A DNA stretch of 50,840 nt from Bacteroidales bacterium (GCA_007134675.1 SLKJ01000133.1:1-50840), one strand, 5' to 3'; shown: positions 15,401 through 23,921, numbered from the stretch's first letter. Numbers and translations: made by a program. Notes: generated by a model from the sequence alone, not told the origin.

Positions 15401-17621
15401 AATCTTCCGGGTCAAAAGCAATATCTGCCTCAATAGATGAACCAATCATGAACTCCTCATCCGAGAACCCAAGCTGCCTCAGGTCCGCAAAAACAAGATC
15501 TGCTGTTCCTTTTCCGAAAGTCCTGGCTGTGAAGATCCCAATTGCTGCATCAAGATCAATCACCAGATAGTCGTCACTGTAACTGGTTGACAATGTTGCC
15601 ACAGAATCACTCAGCCGGAAATCCAGGCTGATATCATTGTATAAATGCTCTTTTACTGAAAGATGCCCGACCACAAGCTCTGTTTTCAGCTCCATTGATA
15701 CCGGATCCAGTCCTCTTCCCCAAAAGCCCAGATCAATTGATGGGGCACTGGTAATAATTTCCATTTGCAGCAGGGTTCCTATATCAAATGATCCGGTATA
15801 CAGTTTACCTTCAAAACCTGTATCTCCCTCCTGATGATCAAACATTGATAATATGATAGCTGCATCTCCGAAATTGCTGCCTATTGCCACAGCGCTTTCA
15901 AATTCATTTAATGTACCTCTGAATTGCCCTGAGGCATCAATATATTCCGGCAGGATAATTCCTTCCGGATGCAGTGTGTCGGGTAAATTGGTAAAAAAGG
16001 GATCGGTCAGGGCATACAGGCTGAAATCCTCAAAATCCAGATATAAACTGTCAATTTCCGGAAAACCAGCAATGGCACCGTTAAAGAAAGCTTTAAAGAA
16101 ACCGGGGCCGGCAAGCCAGAGGCTGTCTGCTATCATGTTTTCCAGTGTTCCCTGAATTCTCCCTCCAAGTTCAATTCCTTGATTATCAATCCAGTTGAAA
16201 TAGTAATTTTGCATGAATGGCATGAAGAATGCCAAATCTTTCTTTATGTTGTTATCTGTCAGGTGCAGTTCAAACCTTTTGTCATAGAGATCTTCCTGCA
16301 GGAAATTCAGCAGATCTGCCTCTGCTTCAAGATATGCTCCCAGCCTGCTTTCGTCTGTAAGCATATCCAGACTGACTTTTCCTGATTTGCTGTTCAGGCT
16401 TATGTCCAGAGAGAGCTTATCAAGGCTGAAGCTCTCTGAAATAATCATGTTCATATTATCTATGTTCATTTCTATCCTGTCAGGAGCTGCAATTATCTCC
16501 TCTGCCAGAAAGTTTATTCCCCCGAGAGAGAAGTTGCCGGGATCGAATGTGTCGGTTGCAAGTTCCCTGTCTTCTTCACGGAGATTGAAAAAAGAATTTT
16601 TCATATCTATCCTTCCCAGTCTGACAGTCCACTCCATTATCTCAGAAAAAGCAAAACTGTTCTTTTTTTCTGCATTTTCAGCTAATGTTTCATTGCTTTG
16701 AATTGGTGCTTCGTTTTTTTCCCCGGAAGGGATAATTACGGAAATTGCAATATTTTCAGTCCCTATTGAAGCCATATCAATAAAATACCCGGGAAGGTTG
16801 ATTGTCTCGGGAACCAGGTTCAGCATGCCGGCATCGATGCTGAGATCCAATCCTTTATAATCTTTATAAACAAAAGCAATATCTTTGACAGATAGTGAAT
16901 TAACTGATAAATCATAATCCTGAGTTTCCGGATCAGGCGGTTCAGGTGCAATTGAGGGTTCGAAGGAATTGATTTCCGTATGGCTACCGCGGACTTCTGT
17001 GGTACCTGCGTGGTATTTTCCGTTTAGAAGATCAGAGCGACGGAGGCTGGTTTTAAAATAGTCCAGTTGAGTTTTAAGCTTTAATCCTGAATGATGATCC
17101 TCAAATATAAAATTTATGTTTTTCAATTCCAGGTAGTTGAGGTGGAGCTCAAATGGATCAGCATTTTCTTCTGCCGGATCTTTGTTTTCTGAACTGGCAG
17201 AAAGAGCATCCAGGATGAATTGATAGTTAAAGACCGTATCAGGCTTTTCCCTTTTGATGGCAGCCTTCAAATCTGTTATATCAAGTGAGCCGACATGAAC
17301 CCTGTTTCGCAGCAGGGATGACATTCTTATATTTGCATAAAGACTGCCGGCATAAAGAAGTGTATCACCGGCGGCGTCTTCAATAAAAATCCCCTTTAGC
17401 CCGACTGATTTCGGAAAACGAATAGCTACCCTGTCAATGCTGATTTCACTGTCTGTTTGTGAACCCAGCCATGAAGTTATTTTACCTGTCAGAAAAGTCT
17501 GAACACTTGGAAACTGCAGACTCAATAATATTAAAAAAAATATTAGCAGGAATGAGGCCACAATCCATGCCAGAAGACGAAAGGATTTGATCAGATATTT
17601 CCGGATTTTATGTTGAGGCAT
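12453..17621 (-). CDS. tamB: TamB-like translocation and assembly module protein
   Basis: The 1722-residue product has one N-terminal membrane helix (about residues 15-33), then a very long stretch of amphipathic beta sequence typical of the AsmA/TamB bridge-like proteins. The C-terminal TamB domain (DUF490) is recognisable, with VEIDRQTRLTVIIDEIAGDN, GRIGLTGAFEIQEGNYFLTF and FLQENPLDRPGAGG. It spans from the inner membrane through the periplasm to its partner TamL, encoded directly downstream with a TAATG overlap. Around residues 838-874 there is a hydrophilic insert of three 12-residue repeats. ATG 17621 is chosen over an adjacent in-frame TTG at 17624. Family members take part in outer-membrane protein or lipid transport; which applies here is not decided by sequence. 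Confidence 0.9.
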   Translation of the reverse strand: MPQHKIRKYLIKSFRLLAWIVASFLLIFFLILLSLQFPSVQTFLTGKITSWLGSQTDSEISIDRVAIRFPKSVGLKGIFIEDAAGDTLLYAGSLYANIRMSSLLRNRVHVGSLDITDLKAAIKREKPDTVFNYQFILDALSASSENKDPAEENADPFELHLNYLELKNINFIFEDHHSGLKLKTQLDYFKTSLRRSDLLNGKYHAGTTEVRGSHTEINSFEPSIAPEPPDPETQDYDLSVNSLSVKDIAFVYKDYKGLDLSIDAGMLNLVPETINLPGYFIDMASIGTENIAISVIIPSGEKNEAPIQSNETLAENAEKKNSFAFSEIMEWTVRLGRIDMKNSFFNLREEDRELATDTFDPGNFSLGGINFLAEEIIAAPDRIEMNIDNMNMIISESFSLDKLSLDISLNSKSGKVSLDMLTDESRLGAYLEAEADLLNFLQEDLYDKRFELHLTDNNIKKDLAFFMPFMQNYYFNWIDNQGIELGGRIQGTLENMIADSLWLAGPGFFKAFFNGAIAGFPEIDSLYLDFEDFSLYALTDPFFTNLPDTLHPEGIILPEYIDASGQFRGTLNEFESAVAIGSNFGDAAIILSMFDHQEGDTGFEGKLYTGSFDIGTLLQMEIITSAPSIDLGFWGRGLDPVSMELKTELVVGHLSVKEHLYNDISLDFRLSDSVATLSTSYSDDYLVIDLDAAIGIFTARTFGKGTADLVFADLRQLGFSDEEFMIGSSIEADIAFDPEDFFTGSIAFSDINFATGQLSYSIPEMTVKSEYQVGTYSLDVDSDFLSARYSGNFTPFDIPAALAEHFRDYFTVHDLSPATDTGSETDSDNGSAGSRAEIADHGPNKSQKVIADNDPDETQEEVTDHDLYEKREEIADQFKNFSFEITLLPYDLVNMLLFPGIDRYDTLSASVQYDSRQQKLTFNASMDEFRYSETEIRNIMARIDSDPEKMDFRVLLDTVSFNQTTIYSFELSGGLFDEIIDLSISAIDDDRKELFYIRSVIESMEDLYHISIHSDKLILNSEKWNINPENSIELGKEYLRVTNWILEDRGSIFSVHSTESEEYENVLEINFSEFDLHRLTGFMDNESPHIGGIINGFLTIRDIYSETSFLADIELADFTWAGEEVELIKISAGDIQQGHFFLSAFLKHKESELSARGEYFSGEARFDIDMEIERLDINLLEGFLDEHLSEMNGFIDGNIRFTGTPANPLLNGDINFLKASFRVVQLNTGYKIENQKIEFRDQSISMQNFTIEDSRGRQAVVGGTLNFPEMENFIFNLNLVGKNFLLMDLLEGQQDMYHGRILMDCDLRISGDLSGPTVEGDLKLKDGSRFTFTVPQTDPQLIAQERIVEFIQPEEPDFFLFAQLEPPPDELTSELQGIDLSLNVEIDRQTRLTVIIDEIAGDNLEIRGGGYLVLEIDPAGRIGLTGAFEIQEGNYFLTFYDVIRRDFSIEAGSTIMWTGDPLEAELDITAIHSLNTSPRELMRTHIEGDQIQAGRLRQQFPFLIFLNLEGNLLTPRISFRLGMPPGHQMALDGTLMARINEINQNESELNKQVISLLLLGSFLQENPLDRPGAGGIEATARSSGSRLLTQQLNRMADRYIRGVNINFEIHSFEEFVGDEAVGRTELQMEVSRNFFDDRIRVTVAGNIELEDEAHRETRAGDIAGDFSMEYLITPEGNLVLKVFRNTNFNDLFESEIIETGISFIISKNFNRFRDIIGRREGE
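14998..15108 (-). repeat. Three tandem 36-bp repeats inside tamB
   Basis: The encoded units read EIADHGPNKSQK, VIADNDPDETQE and EVTDHDLYEKRE, followed by a partial EIADQF. They are charged and disordered-looking, unlike the surrounding beta sequence, and preserve the reading frame. They look like a recent expansion of a linker in the TamB bridge. Confidence 0.7.
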
Positions 17622-17996
17622 CAATTTGGCATGATTTTGAATTTCTTTGTCTACATTCTATATTAAAAAAATTCATGCTCATTTCTCCTGTAAAAAAGCA
17701 TAAATTTTGCCTTAATAAAATATCCAAAATTTATGCTTACAGTCGTAACCGCTTCGCTTTCGCATAATATTTTTTCATCTTGTCTATGTGTAATTTAAGC
17801 TGAAAAAATTTCATGTATATTTGAAATTAAAAGGCTGAGGTTGATATTTTGAACAACTGCCTCCAGTGTTTGTTGGTGCTATGTAAAATTATACAAATTG
17901 TTGGAGAAGGAAGACCTGTATTGTATTAAAATTTCAGGCTTTTCAGGCAGGCCTGTTGAAAGAATATAAATTTATAAATCTTAATAACTATTTTTC
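17622..17996. other. Intergenic region between divergent tamB and the sugar dehydrogenase
   Basis: This 375-bp gap separates two outward-reading genes and must hold both promoters. Its centre (17698-17825) is copy B of the two-hairpin element. The rest is AT-rich. I see no convincing TTTG/TAnnTTTG pair for either gene apart from the TATATTTG at 17816-17823 inside the element, and no small ORF worth calling. Confidence 0.5.
17698..17825 (+). repeat. Two-hairpin dispersed element, copy B
   Basis: The first hairpin is a perfect 12-bp inverted repeat, GCATAAATTTTG (17698-17709) with CAAAATTTATGC (17725-17736). A conserved spacer containing AACCGCTTCGCTTTC follows. The second hairpin has arms at 17763-17781 and 17797-17815 (16 of 19 pairs) around a loop with CTATGTGTAATTT, and ends in TATATTTG (17816-17823), a good match to the Bacteroidota -7 box. 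It is the counterpart of 1-125. The next rightward gene starts 173 nt further on. The base changes in both stems partly preserve pairing, which favours a selected RNA or DNA hairpin. Confidence 0.65.
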
Positions 17997-19115
17997 ATGC
18001 ATAAAATTGCTGCTTTATCCATTCTGTTAACTTTTGGGTTTAATTCCTGCAAAAGTGAAGAAGTCCCCGAAGAACACACCGGATCTGAAAAAATGCTGCT
18101 GACTATTGATACTCTTGCTACCGGACTTGAAAATCCCTGGGGTATGGCATTTTTGCCGGATGGTCGTATTCTTATTACTGAAAGGCCGGGAAGATTGCGT
18201 CTATTTGCTCAGGGGGAATTGTTGGATGCACCTGTTCAGGGCATTCCCGCGATTTGGAATTTTGGCCAGGGAGGCTTACTTGATGTTGTGCTGCATCCTG
18301 ATTATGATGAAAACGGCTGGATATACCTGGCCTATGCAGCTCCTCGCGGAGATGGAGGGAATACTTCAGTTTCACGGGGGAGACTTTTGGGAAACAGCTT
18401 TACGGATATCGAGCTGATTTTTCAGGGTGAACCTGCTACTGGAAGGGGCCAGCATTTCGGAAGCCGGATAGTGTTTGATGATGAGGGCTATTTATTTACA
18501 ACCATTGGGGACAGGGGTGTAATGCAAAATGCACAGACTCTTGAAAACCATAATGGTAAGGTCATCCGGCTTTACGACGATGGAAGTGTCCCTTCTGACA
18601 ACCCCTTTACCGATGTTGAGGGTGCGAAACCCGAAATCTGGTCCTATGGCCACCGTAATATTCAGGGTATGGGTATTCATCCGGACAGCAGAATTTTATG
18701 GGCACATGAACACGGACCGAGGGGTGGAGATGAAATTAATATTATCCGAAAAGGACTCAATTATGGTTGGCCTGAAGTTACTCATGGGATAAATTATGAC
18801 GGAACCATCATAACTGAAGATACTGCAAGGGTAGGAATGGAGGATCCTGTTCTGCACTGGACTCCGTCTATTGCTCCATGCGGGATGGCTTTTGTGGACA
18901 GTGACCGGTATCCTGAATGGTATGGAAATATGCTTGTCGGTGCCCTGGCAGGACAGCATATACACAGGGTGGTTATTGAAGGAAATGAGGTTGTTAACAC
19001 CGAATATCTGCTTGAGGGTTTTGCAAGGTTCAGGGATATAAGGCAGGGGCCTGACGGATATATTTATGTCCTTACAGAGGCACCCGGTCTGTTCTTCCGT
19101 TTAGTGCCCCGGTGA
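17997..19115 (+). CDS. PQQ-dependent sugar dehydrogenase-like lipoprotein
   Basis: The 372-residue product has a signal peptide with a lipobox-like end (FGFNSC, Cys18) and then a six-bladed propeller of the soluble glucose/sorbosone dehydrogenase family. Characteristic stretches are LENPWGMAFLPDGRILITER, GQGGLLDVVLHPDY, NHNGKVIRL, SYGHRNIQGM and EHGPRGGDEIN. Family members oxidise aldoses using pyrroloquinoline quinone in the periplasm (E. coli YliI/Asd is the best-known relative). The length fits the compact family form without extra domains. The gene stands alone: divergent from tamB and convergent with the GIN lipoprotein, whose stop lies 11 nt away. No PQQ biosynthesis genes are in the window, so the cofactor would have to come from elsewhere. 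Confidence 0.88.
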   Translation: MHKIAALSILLTFGFNSCKSEEVPEEHTGSEKMLLTIDTLATGLENPWGMAFLPDGRILITERPGRLRLFAQGELLDAPVQGIPAIWNFGQGGLLDVVLHPDYDENGWIYLAYAAPRGDGGNTSVSRGRLLGNSFTDIELIFQGEPATGRGQHFGSRIVFDDEGYLFTTIGDRGVMQNAQTLENHNGKVIRLYDDGSVPSDNPFTDVEGAKPEIWSYGHRNIQGMGIHPDSRILWAHEHGPRGGDEINIIRKGLNYGWPEVTHGINYDGTIITEDTARVGMEDPVLHWTPSIAPCGMAFVDSDRYPEWYGNMLVGALAGQHIHRVVIEGNEVVNTEYLLEGFARFRDIRQGPDGYIYVLTEAPGLFFRLVPR

Positions 19116-19126
19116 TATGCGAGGTA

Positions 19127-19876
19127 TCATTCTGCAAGTCTGTACAAATTTCCCCTTGAGCTCATATCCTCGATAATGATCTCTTCGGGGTCACCGCGAT
19201 AGTAAACATTGCCATAATGATTGATCACGGCAGTAAGTTGTCTTCTGACATACACATAGCTGTCAGCTATACTGTTGTTTGTTATTTTCAGAAACTCAGT
19301 TGCCATATCCTCTGCAAAAAGCTTACTGCTGCCCCTTTGCCAGAGATCGGCATGCCTGCTGTAACCTCGAAAAGTGTAGTGACCGAAATTATTCCCGTCC
19401 GTTGTGAACCTGAGGCTGTTTGCATTTATTGTGATATCAATAATAGCTGTGTGTCCCAGTGAATAGAGGGAAGTATTATCGAGATGCAATGTGTCATACG
19501 ATCTGATTGTGGAAGGTGACCGGAGCACCATTTTGCTGAGTGCGGGAAAGGAAATTGTAATCCTGACCCCGGGGTAATCGGGTAACCATTTGAAATTGTT
19601 TTTATCCTTCAGCTGCAGACTGTTGTTATCAGTTATGAAAGAGATATTTTTTATTAGCTTTTCTCCTCCTTCCAATCTGATTGAATAGACAGAGTCAGTT
19701 CTCAGTTCTATATTAAAGATGTCGTTAATGAATAGACTATCAAATTTTTTTGTCTCAACGTATAGTATGTTATCCTGATCTCCGCTGAAAAATACAGTTT
19801 TATCACAGGACACATTTATTATTATCACTGTTAGCAATATGCATGTAAAAGTGGTTGCCGAATCTGGTTTAAACAT
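19127..19876 (-). CDS. GIN-domain (DUF2807) putative adhesin lipoprotein
   Basis: The 249-residue product has a signal peptide ending in INVSC (Cys24), so it is probably a lipoprotein. The body resembles the GIN/DUF2807 'auto-transporter adhesin head' family: a repetitive right-handed beta structure with the early pattern FDSLFINDIFNIELRTDSVY and later short strands (LRSPSTIRSYDTLHLDNTSLYSLGHTA is typical, positions about 120-145). The family is frequent in Bacteroidota and its function is undefined. It is thematically close to the DUF4097 protein at 160-1257. Its start is preceded at 31-70 nt by a half copy of the dispersed element, with a TACATTTG box well placed for a promoter. Confidence 0.72.
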   Translation of the reverse strand: MFKPDSATTFTCILLTVIIINVSCDKTVFFSGDQDNILYVETKKFDSLFINDIFNIELRTDSVYSIRLEGGEKLIKNISFITDNNSLQLKDKNNFKWLPDYPGVRITISFPALSKMVLRSPSTIRSYDTLHLDNTSLYSLGHTAIIDITINANSLRFTTDGNNFGHYTFRGYSRHADLWQRGSSKLFAEDMATEFLKITNNSIADSYVYVRRQLTAVINHYGNVYYRGDPEEIIIEDMSSRGNLYRLAE

Positions 19877-19906
19877 TTTTTAAAGGATCAGGACAGTTTT
19901 TGCAGG

Positions 19907-19946
19907 CAAATGTAGATGAAATTTTTTTCATTAAAAATTACACACT
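19907..19946 (-). promoter_or_regulatory. Half copy of the dispersed element; likely promoter of the GIN gene
   Basis: Read on the minus strand, this shows AGTGTGTAATTTTTAATG, then GAAAAAAATTTCATC, then TACATTTG (19914-19907), matching the right half of the elements at 1-125 and 17698-17825. TACATTTG fits the Bacteroidota -7 box TAnnTTTG and lies 30 nt before the GIN start codon, giving a short leader. No TTG -33 box is present at the usual distance; the conserved GTGTAATTT block may take its place. Confidence 0.5.
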
Positions 19947-20058
19947 GCCCGGCCGGTTAGGCATATTGTCTGTTTTTGTCCGTGTTTTTTCTTATCTTGC
20001 AGGCTGATAGTATTCTTTATAACTGTATTATTAAACCTATATGCGATTAACTTAAAAT

Positions 20059-20664
20059 ATGATGAAGATAATATTTCTTTTTTTAATTTTTTCAGCTTCG
20101 GTTTTATCATGCGGACAACGCGGTCAGGACAGCAAAGAGGAACGGGATGACCTGATCATAAGGGTCGAGACACTGGAGTCGGGTCTTTCAGAAAATGAAA
20201 GAGCCTTCCTTGATAACCTGGCAGGTTTATGCGGGAAATCTTTCCGGGGGAAAGAAACATTCATTGCTCCCGGTAGAGAAAGCTGGGCTGATAAGGATTT
20301 TAAAATGCATGTTACTGTTTGCGAAGATGACAGGGTATACATCCCGTTTCATCTTGATGATGATCATTCCCGTACCTGGATGTTTCTGGCTAAGGATCAG
20401 GGCTTACGCTTCAGACATGATCACCGGCATGATGACGGGACTCCCGAAGATCTTACCATGTATGGTGGCTATGCTGACGGAGCCGGTACGGAGTTTATGC
20501 AAAAGTTTCCGGCAGATGATTACACGGTTGAACTCCTTGAGGATATTTTTAACAGGGAATGGAGGGTTATTCTGGCAGAAGATTTAAGCACTCTTGAATA
20601 CCAGTTGCTTTATCACGGGGAGGTTGTGTTTGCCGCAGAGTTTGATCTTACCAGTCCCCTCTGA
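20059..20664 (+). CDS. Lipoprotein of unknown function with a His/Asp-rich motif
   Basis: The 201-residue product has a lipoprotein signal peptide (VLSC, Cys18) and a compact soluble body. The most striking feature is a His/Asp-rich stretch, RFRHDHRHDDGTPEDLTMYGG, around residues 116-136, with a second HLDDDHSRTW just before it. Such clusters can bind metal, but this is only a suggestion. I cannot name the family. The gene is divergent from the GIN lipoprotein and lies 30 nt upstream of a Gfo/Idh/MocA oxidoreductase on the same strand, so the two may be cotranscribed. Confidence 0.65.
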   Translation: MMKIIFLFLIFSASVLSCGQRGQDSKEERDDLIIRVETLESGLSENERAFLDNLAGLCGKSFRGKETFIAPGRESWADKDFKMHVTVCEDDRVYIPFHLDDDHSRTWMFLAKDQGLRFRHDHRHDDGTPEDLTMYGGYADGAGTEFMQKFPADDYTVELLEDIFNREWRVILAEDLSTLEYQLLYHGEVVFAAEFDLTSPL

Positions 20665-20694
20665 CCGGATATCAGTAATCAGCACAGATACAAT

Positions 20695-21786
20695 ATGAAT
20701 AAAAAAAGAATCGGGTTCATTGGTGCGGGAGGGATAGCACGCTCACATGCATTTGCATTGAACTCGCTGAAGTATTACTATAATGATCCTCCCGGAGTGG
20801 AGCTCATTGCGGTTACTTCTTTCAGGGAAGAGAGCCGGTTGGCATTTGCGTCGGAATTCGGGTTCAGAAAGGCTGTTACTCTGGAGGAGTTCATCTCCGA
20901 CCATGAAATTGACAGCGTATTCATACTCGGGCCCAACAGTGTCCATTACCAGCATCTTGAGGCGGTAGTTGCCATGCCCGGGGTCAGAAGGATATACCTG
21001 GAAAAGCCTGTTTGTTCAAATTATGATGAGGAGAATAAAATAAAAAACCTGTTAACGAATATTCCACAGGATAAATCAGTGCAGGCAGGTTTTCAGTTCC
21101 TGATGGGTGCTGCCGTAAGAGAAGCTCTTATATGGTGGAAGGGAAAGGATTTCGGACGTCCGATTCATTTCAGCTTTACCCTTAAGCACAGCGATTATCT
21201 GCAGGCATCATACCGGGCTAAAAGGAGAACAAGACTTACACCTGCTCCTGACGGGGGCGCCATGGCGGACCTGGGTTCCCATGCGATAAGCCTTATGGTG
21301 GCATTTCTTGGAGATGATCTGCAGGTATTGAACGCTTTACAATCCGGTTCATTTGAAGATGTGCCGGCCGGATCTGATCTCTATTCGGAGATCTCCGTTT
21401 TTGACCCTAAAAGCCGCGCTGTTGGTAATGTATCCGGGAGCCGTGTCAGTGCCGGAACAGGTGATATGCTGGCTTTTGAAATATACGCGGAAAAGGGTGC
21501 ATTGAGGTATAACACCATGTATCCGGACAGGTTTGAATATTTTTTTGTAAAGAATGGTGACTGGGCAGTTCGTTATACAGGCAGTAACTTCTCGCCGGTA
21601 ACCGGGTTCCCTTCGGGTCATGTACCTGCCGGATGGCTTAGATCACTGATCCATGCCCTTTATGTTTTCCTTACGGGGAAAGATAAGCTGGCTTTTGTAC
21701 CTGATCTGGATCACGGACTGGAGGTGCAGAGGATTGTTCGGGAAACCTCGGAGCATATGGGATTATTCAGGAAAAAGTATGGCTGA
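20695..21786 (+). CDS. Gfo/Idh/MocA-family oxidoreductase (cytoplasmic)
   Basis: The 363-residue product begins with a Rossmann nucleotide-binding fold, IGFIGAGGIARSHAFAL (GxGxxA/G), and carries the family's E-K-P motif in YLEKPVCSN, where the Lys is normally catalytic. The C-terminal alpha/beta domain includes ADLGSHAISLMVAFLGDD, where an H is expected near the substrate. There is no export signal. Members reduce or oxidise sugars and sugar derivatives with NAD(P). The substrate cannot be read here; a role in sugar nucleotide or glycan metabolism fits the general context (UDP-GlcNAc 2-epimerase two genes on, sulfatases elsewhere). Confidence 0.85.
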   Translation: MNKKRIGFIGAGGIARSHAFALNSLKYYYNDPPGVELIAVTSFREESRLAFASEFGFRKAVTLEEFISDHEIDSVFILGPNSVHYQHLEAVVAMPGVRRIYLEKPVCSNYDEENKIKNLLTNIPQDKSVQAGFQFLMGAAVREALIWWKGKDFGRPIHFSFTLKHSDYLQASYRAKRRTRLTPAPDGGAMADLGSHAISLMVAFLGDDLQVLNALQSGSFEDVPAGSDLYSEISVFDPKSRAVGNVSGSRVSAGTGDMLAFEIYAEKGALRYNTMYPDRFEYFFVKNGDWAVRYTGSNFSPVTGFPSGHVPAGWLRSLIHALYVFLTGKDKLAFVPDLDHGLEVQRIVRETSEHMGLFRKKYG

Positions 21787-21829
21787 AATGTTCCCTTTTA
21801 TCAGTTTGTCTGTCATTATTTTTTAAAAA

Positions 21830-21866
21830 ACTGAAATTTGAGTCCGATAATTACTGATATCTTTTG
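21830..21866 (+). promoter_or_regulatory. Candidate Bacteroidota promoter before the TPR-PD40 gene
   Basis: TTTG at 21837-21840 is followed after 17 nt by TATCTTTTG, one base longer than the TAnnTTTG consensus. The spacing is within the 17-23 nt range reported for Flavobacterium-type promoters. It would give a leader of about 110 nt before ATG 21981. Confidence 0.35.
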
Positions 21867-21980
21867 TAATATAGCTGAAAATTCAGGATTTTCTACCCTG
21901 ATAATCAGTCCGCCATACAGATCCTTATTACAATTGGCGAGAGCTGTGCAGGCAATAACAGGGTTTTAATTGCCCGAATT

Positions 21981-23921
21981 ATGAAAAGGTTACTGTTTAC
22001 TGCATTGATTATACTCTGCCTTCCTGACAATTCTTCAGGACAAAACTGGAGCCGGCTGGTTATGCTGCATCAGCAGGCTGAACAACTGATGTCGAATATG
22101 CAATATGAGGAAGCAGCAACTATTTATTTACGGATGCTCAGGGAAATTCCGGGAAGCTATAACCTCAAATTCAGGATAGGTTATTGTTACCTCTATTCTT
22201 TTGGACGGACCGAAGAAGCTATCCGGTACCTTGAAAAGGCGTCGGAAAATGTTTCGTTTGATTCTGACCCGGGTTCACTAAGAGATAAAGAGGCGCCGGC
22301 AGATTGTTATCTTTTGCTTGGTATTGCATACCAGCGAAATGACTGGTTTAACAAGGCCAGGAATGCATATAAAAGCTATTTGGAAATTATTCCGGAAGAT
22401 TATTACAGACGGAAAATTGCAAAACAGTACCTGAAAAGCATTGAAAATGCCCGGTCTCTGATGGCAAGTCCGATAGTTTTAGAAAAAAGCAACCTGGGAA
22501 GGGAGATAAACAGCAATGCATCAAATGTGAATGCAGTTTTATCGGGTGACGGCCGCACAATGGCATATACCAATATAACCCGCAGGGGGTTTGATGTATT
22601 TGTTGTCAGAAAGGCGGGGGACAGCTGGGGCAGATCACGAAACATAAGCAGGCAACTGCGAAGGGACTATCTTCTTACCTCAAGCCTTTCATATGATGGC
22701 AATGAGCTTTACCTGATCTATTACCTTCCTGATGCTTCGGATATCTATCACAGCATATTCGAAGACGGGGAGTGGAGCAGGGCCAGAAGGTTCGGCAGCC
22801 CAGTAAACAGCCGCCACAACGAAACACATGCATCGGTATCAGCCAACGGCCAGACTCTTTATTTTACAAGTAACCGTCCTGGTGGTTTCGGGGGACTGGA
22901 TATTTACAGGGCCACACTCGACAGCAGAGGCAGATGGCGTGATGTTGAGAATCTCGGACCAGGTATAAATACACCATTCAATGAAGAAACCCCTTTTATA
23001 ACCACTGATGGCAACTATTTATACTTTAGTTCTGAGGGTCATAACAGCATGGGAGGTTATGATGTCTTCTATGCAGACCTATCCAATCCCTCAGAAGTTC
23101 ATAATCTTGGCTACCCGATAAATAATGCTGATGATAATCTGTTTTATTTCCCAATTGGTGATGGTAATACCGGATATATCTCATTATGGGATGAGCAGGG
23201 GTTTGGCCAAAAGGATATTTACCTTGTAAAATTATACGATACCGATCCTCTGGTGGCGGATCATGATCCGGACACTCCGGTAATGGTTGATACAGATTTA
23301 CCGGATACTCTTTTTGTGCCCGATACTATCGAATTGCCTGACACTTATGTTTCAACTGAACAACCTTTTATTGCTGAAATTGCAGAATATGAAGAAGATG
23401 TGTATATCCCGGCAACAGATACTGATCCTGTTTTGCCTGTTCGCGTTCCCCTTGAGTATGATGAAGGACCACGGATAAATGAAAGGACATATAATGTTCA
23501 GTTTATGGCACTTGAAAAGGATTTTGGTTCAGATGTGATGGAAGCTCATGCCGGTAACGGAGAATATGTGTTGTATGGACGGGACCTGTTCACCAGATTT
23601 GTTTCTGTTTTTGTTGAAACACGGGATAAGGCAGAAGAGATGTTGCCGGATTATCTGGAAAGAGGCTATATTGACGCTTTTATCCGTGAGAATCTTTTTT
23701 CTCCGAATTATACCATACAACTGGCTGCCATGAGAAACTTCATCAGGCTTGATAGTTTTGGAGATTTATCAGAAATTGCATGTTTCAGGGGAGAGGATGG
23801 TTTATACAGGTACTCATGGGGCTATTTTTCAACTTATGAGGATGCCGCCTCAAATATTGAAAGTATCCGGGAAAAGGGCTTTAATGACGCTTTTATAAGA
23901 TTAATGCAGGATAACCGTTGA
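21981..23921 (+). CDS. TPR and PD40 beta-propeller envelope protein
   Basis: The 646-residue product has a signal peptide (to about residue 20), TPR-like helices (about 25-160), and then PD40/WD40-like propeller repeats of the type NGQTLYFTSNRPGGFGGLDIY and DGNYLYFSSEGHNSMGGYD (about 180-415). A low-complexity linker rich in D, P and T (about 418-470, DTDLPDTLFVPDT) leads to a C-terminal part with two similar halves resembling SPOR-type folds (YNVQFMALEKDFG and YTIQLAAMRNF). The TPR-PD40 front resembles Bacteroidota proteins that end in an OmpA peptidoglycan domain (PorE-like), but here the OmpA domain is absent and the SPOR-like tail may contact peptidoglycan instead. It probably acts in the periplasm or outer envelope. 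Confidence 0.75.
   Translation: MKRLLFTALIILCLPDNSSGQNWSRLVMLHQQAEQLMSNMQYEEAATIYLRMLREIPGSYNLKFRIGYCYLYSFGRTEEAIRYLEKASENVSFDSDPGSLRDKEAPADCYLLLGIAYQRNDWFNKARNAYKSYLEIIPEDYYRRKIAKQYLKSIENARSLMASPIVLEKSNLGREINSNASNVNAVLSGDGRTMAYTNITRRGFDVFVVRKAGDSWGRSRNISRQLRRDYLLTSSLSYDGNELYLIYYLPDASDIYHSIFEDGEWSRARRFGSPVNSRHNETHASVSANGQTLYFTSNRPGGFGGLDIYRATLDSRGRWRDVENLGPGINTPFNEETPFITTDGNYLYFSSEGHNSMGGYDVFYADLSNPSEVHNLGYPINNADDNLFYFPIGDGNTGYISLWDEQGFGQKDIYLVKLYDTDPLVADHDPDTPVMVDTDLPDTLFVPDTIELPDTYVSTEQPFIAEIAEYEEDVYIPATDTDPVLPVRVPLEYDEGPRINERTYNVQFMALEKDFGSDVMEAHAGNGEYVLYGRDLFTRFVSVFVETRDKAEEMLPDYLERGYIDAFIRENLFSPNYTIQLAAMRNFIRLDSFGDLSEIACFRGEDGLYRYSWGYFSTYEDAASNIESIREKGFNDAFIRLMQDNR

Noticed and set aside
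12493-16701. Several open frames of 60-154 codons on the plus strand opposite tamB
   Set aside because: They lie antisense to a well-supported long gene, lack family motifs and look like composition-driven shadows.
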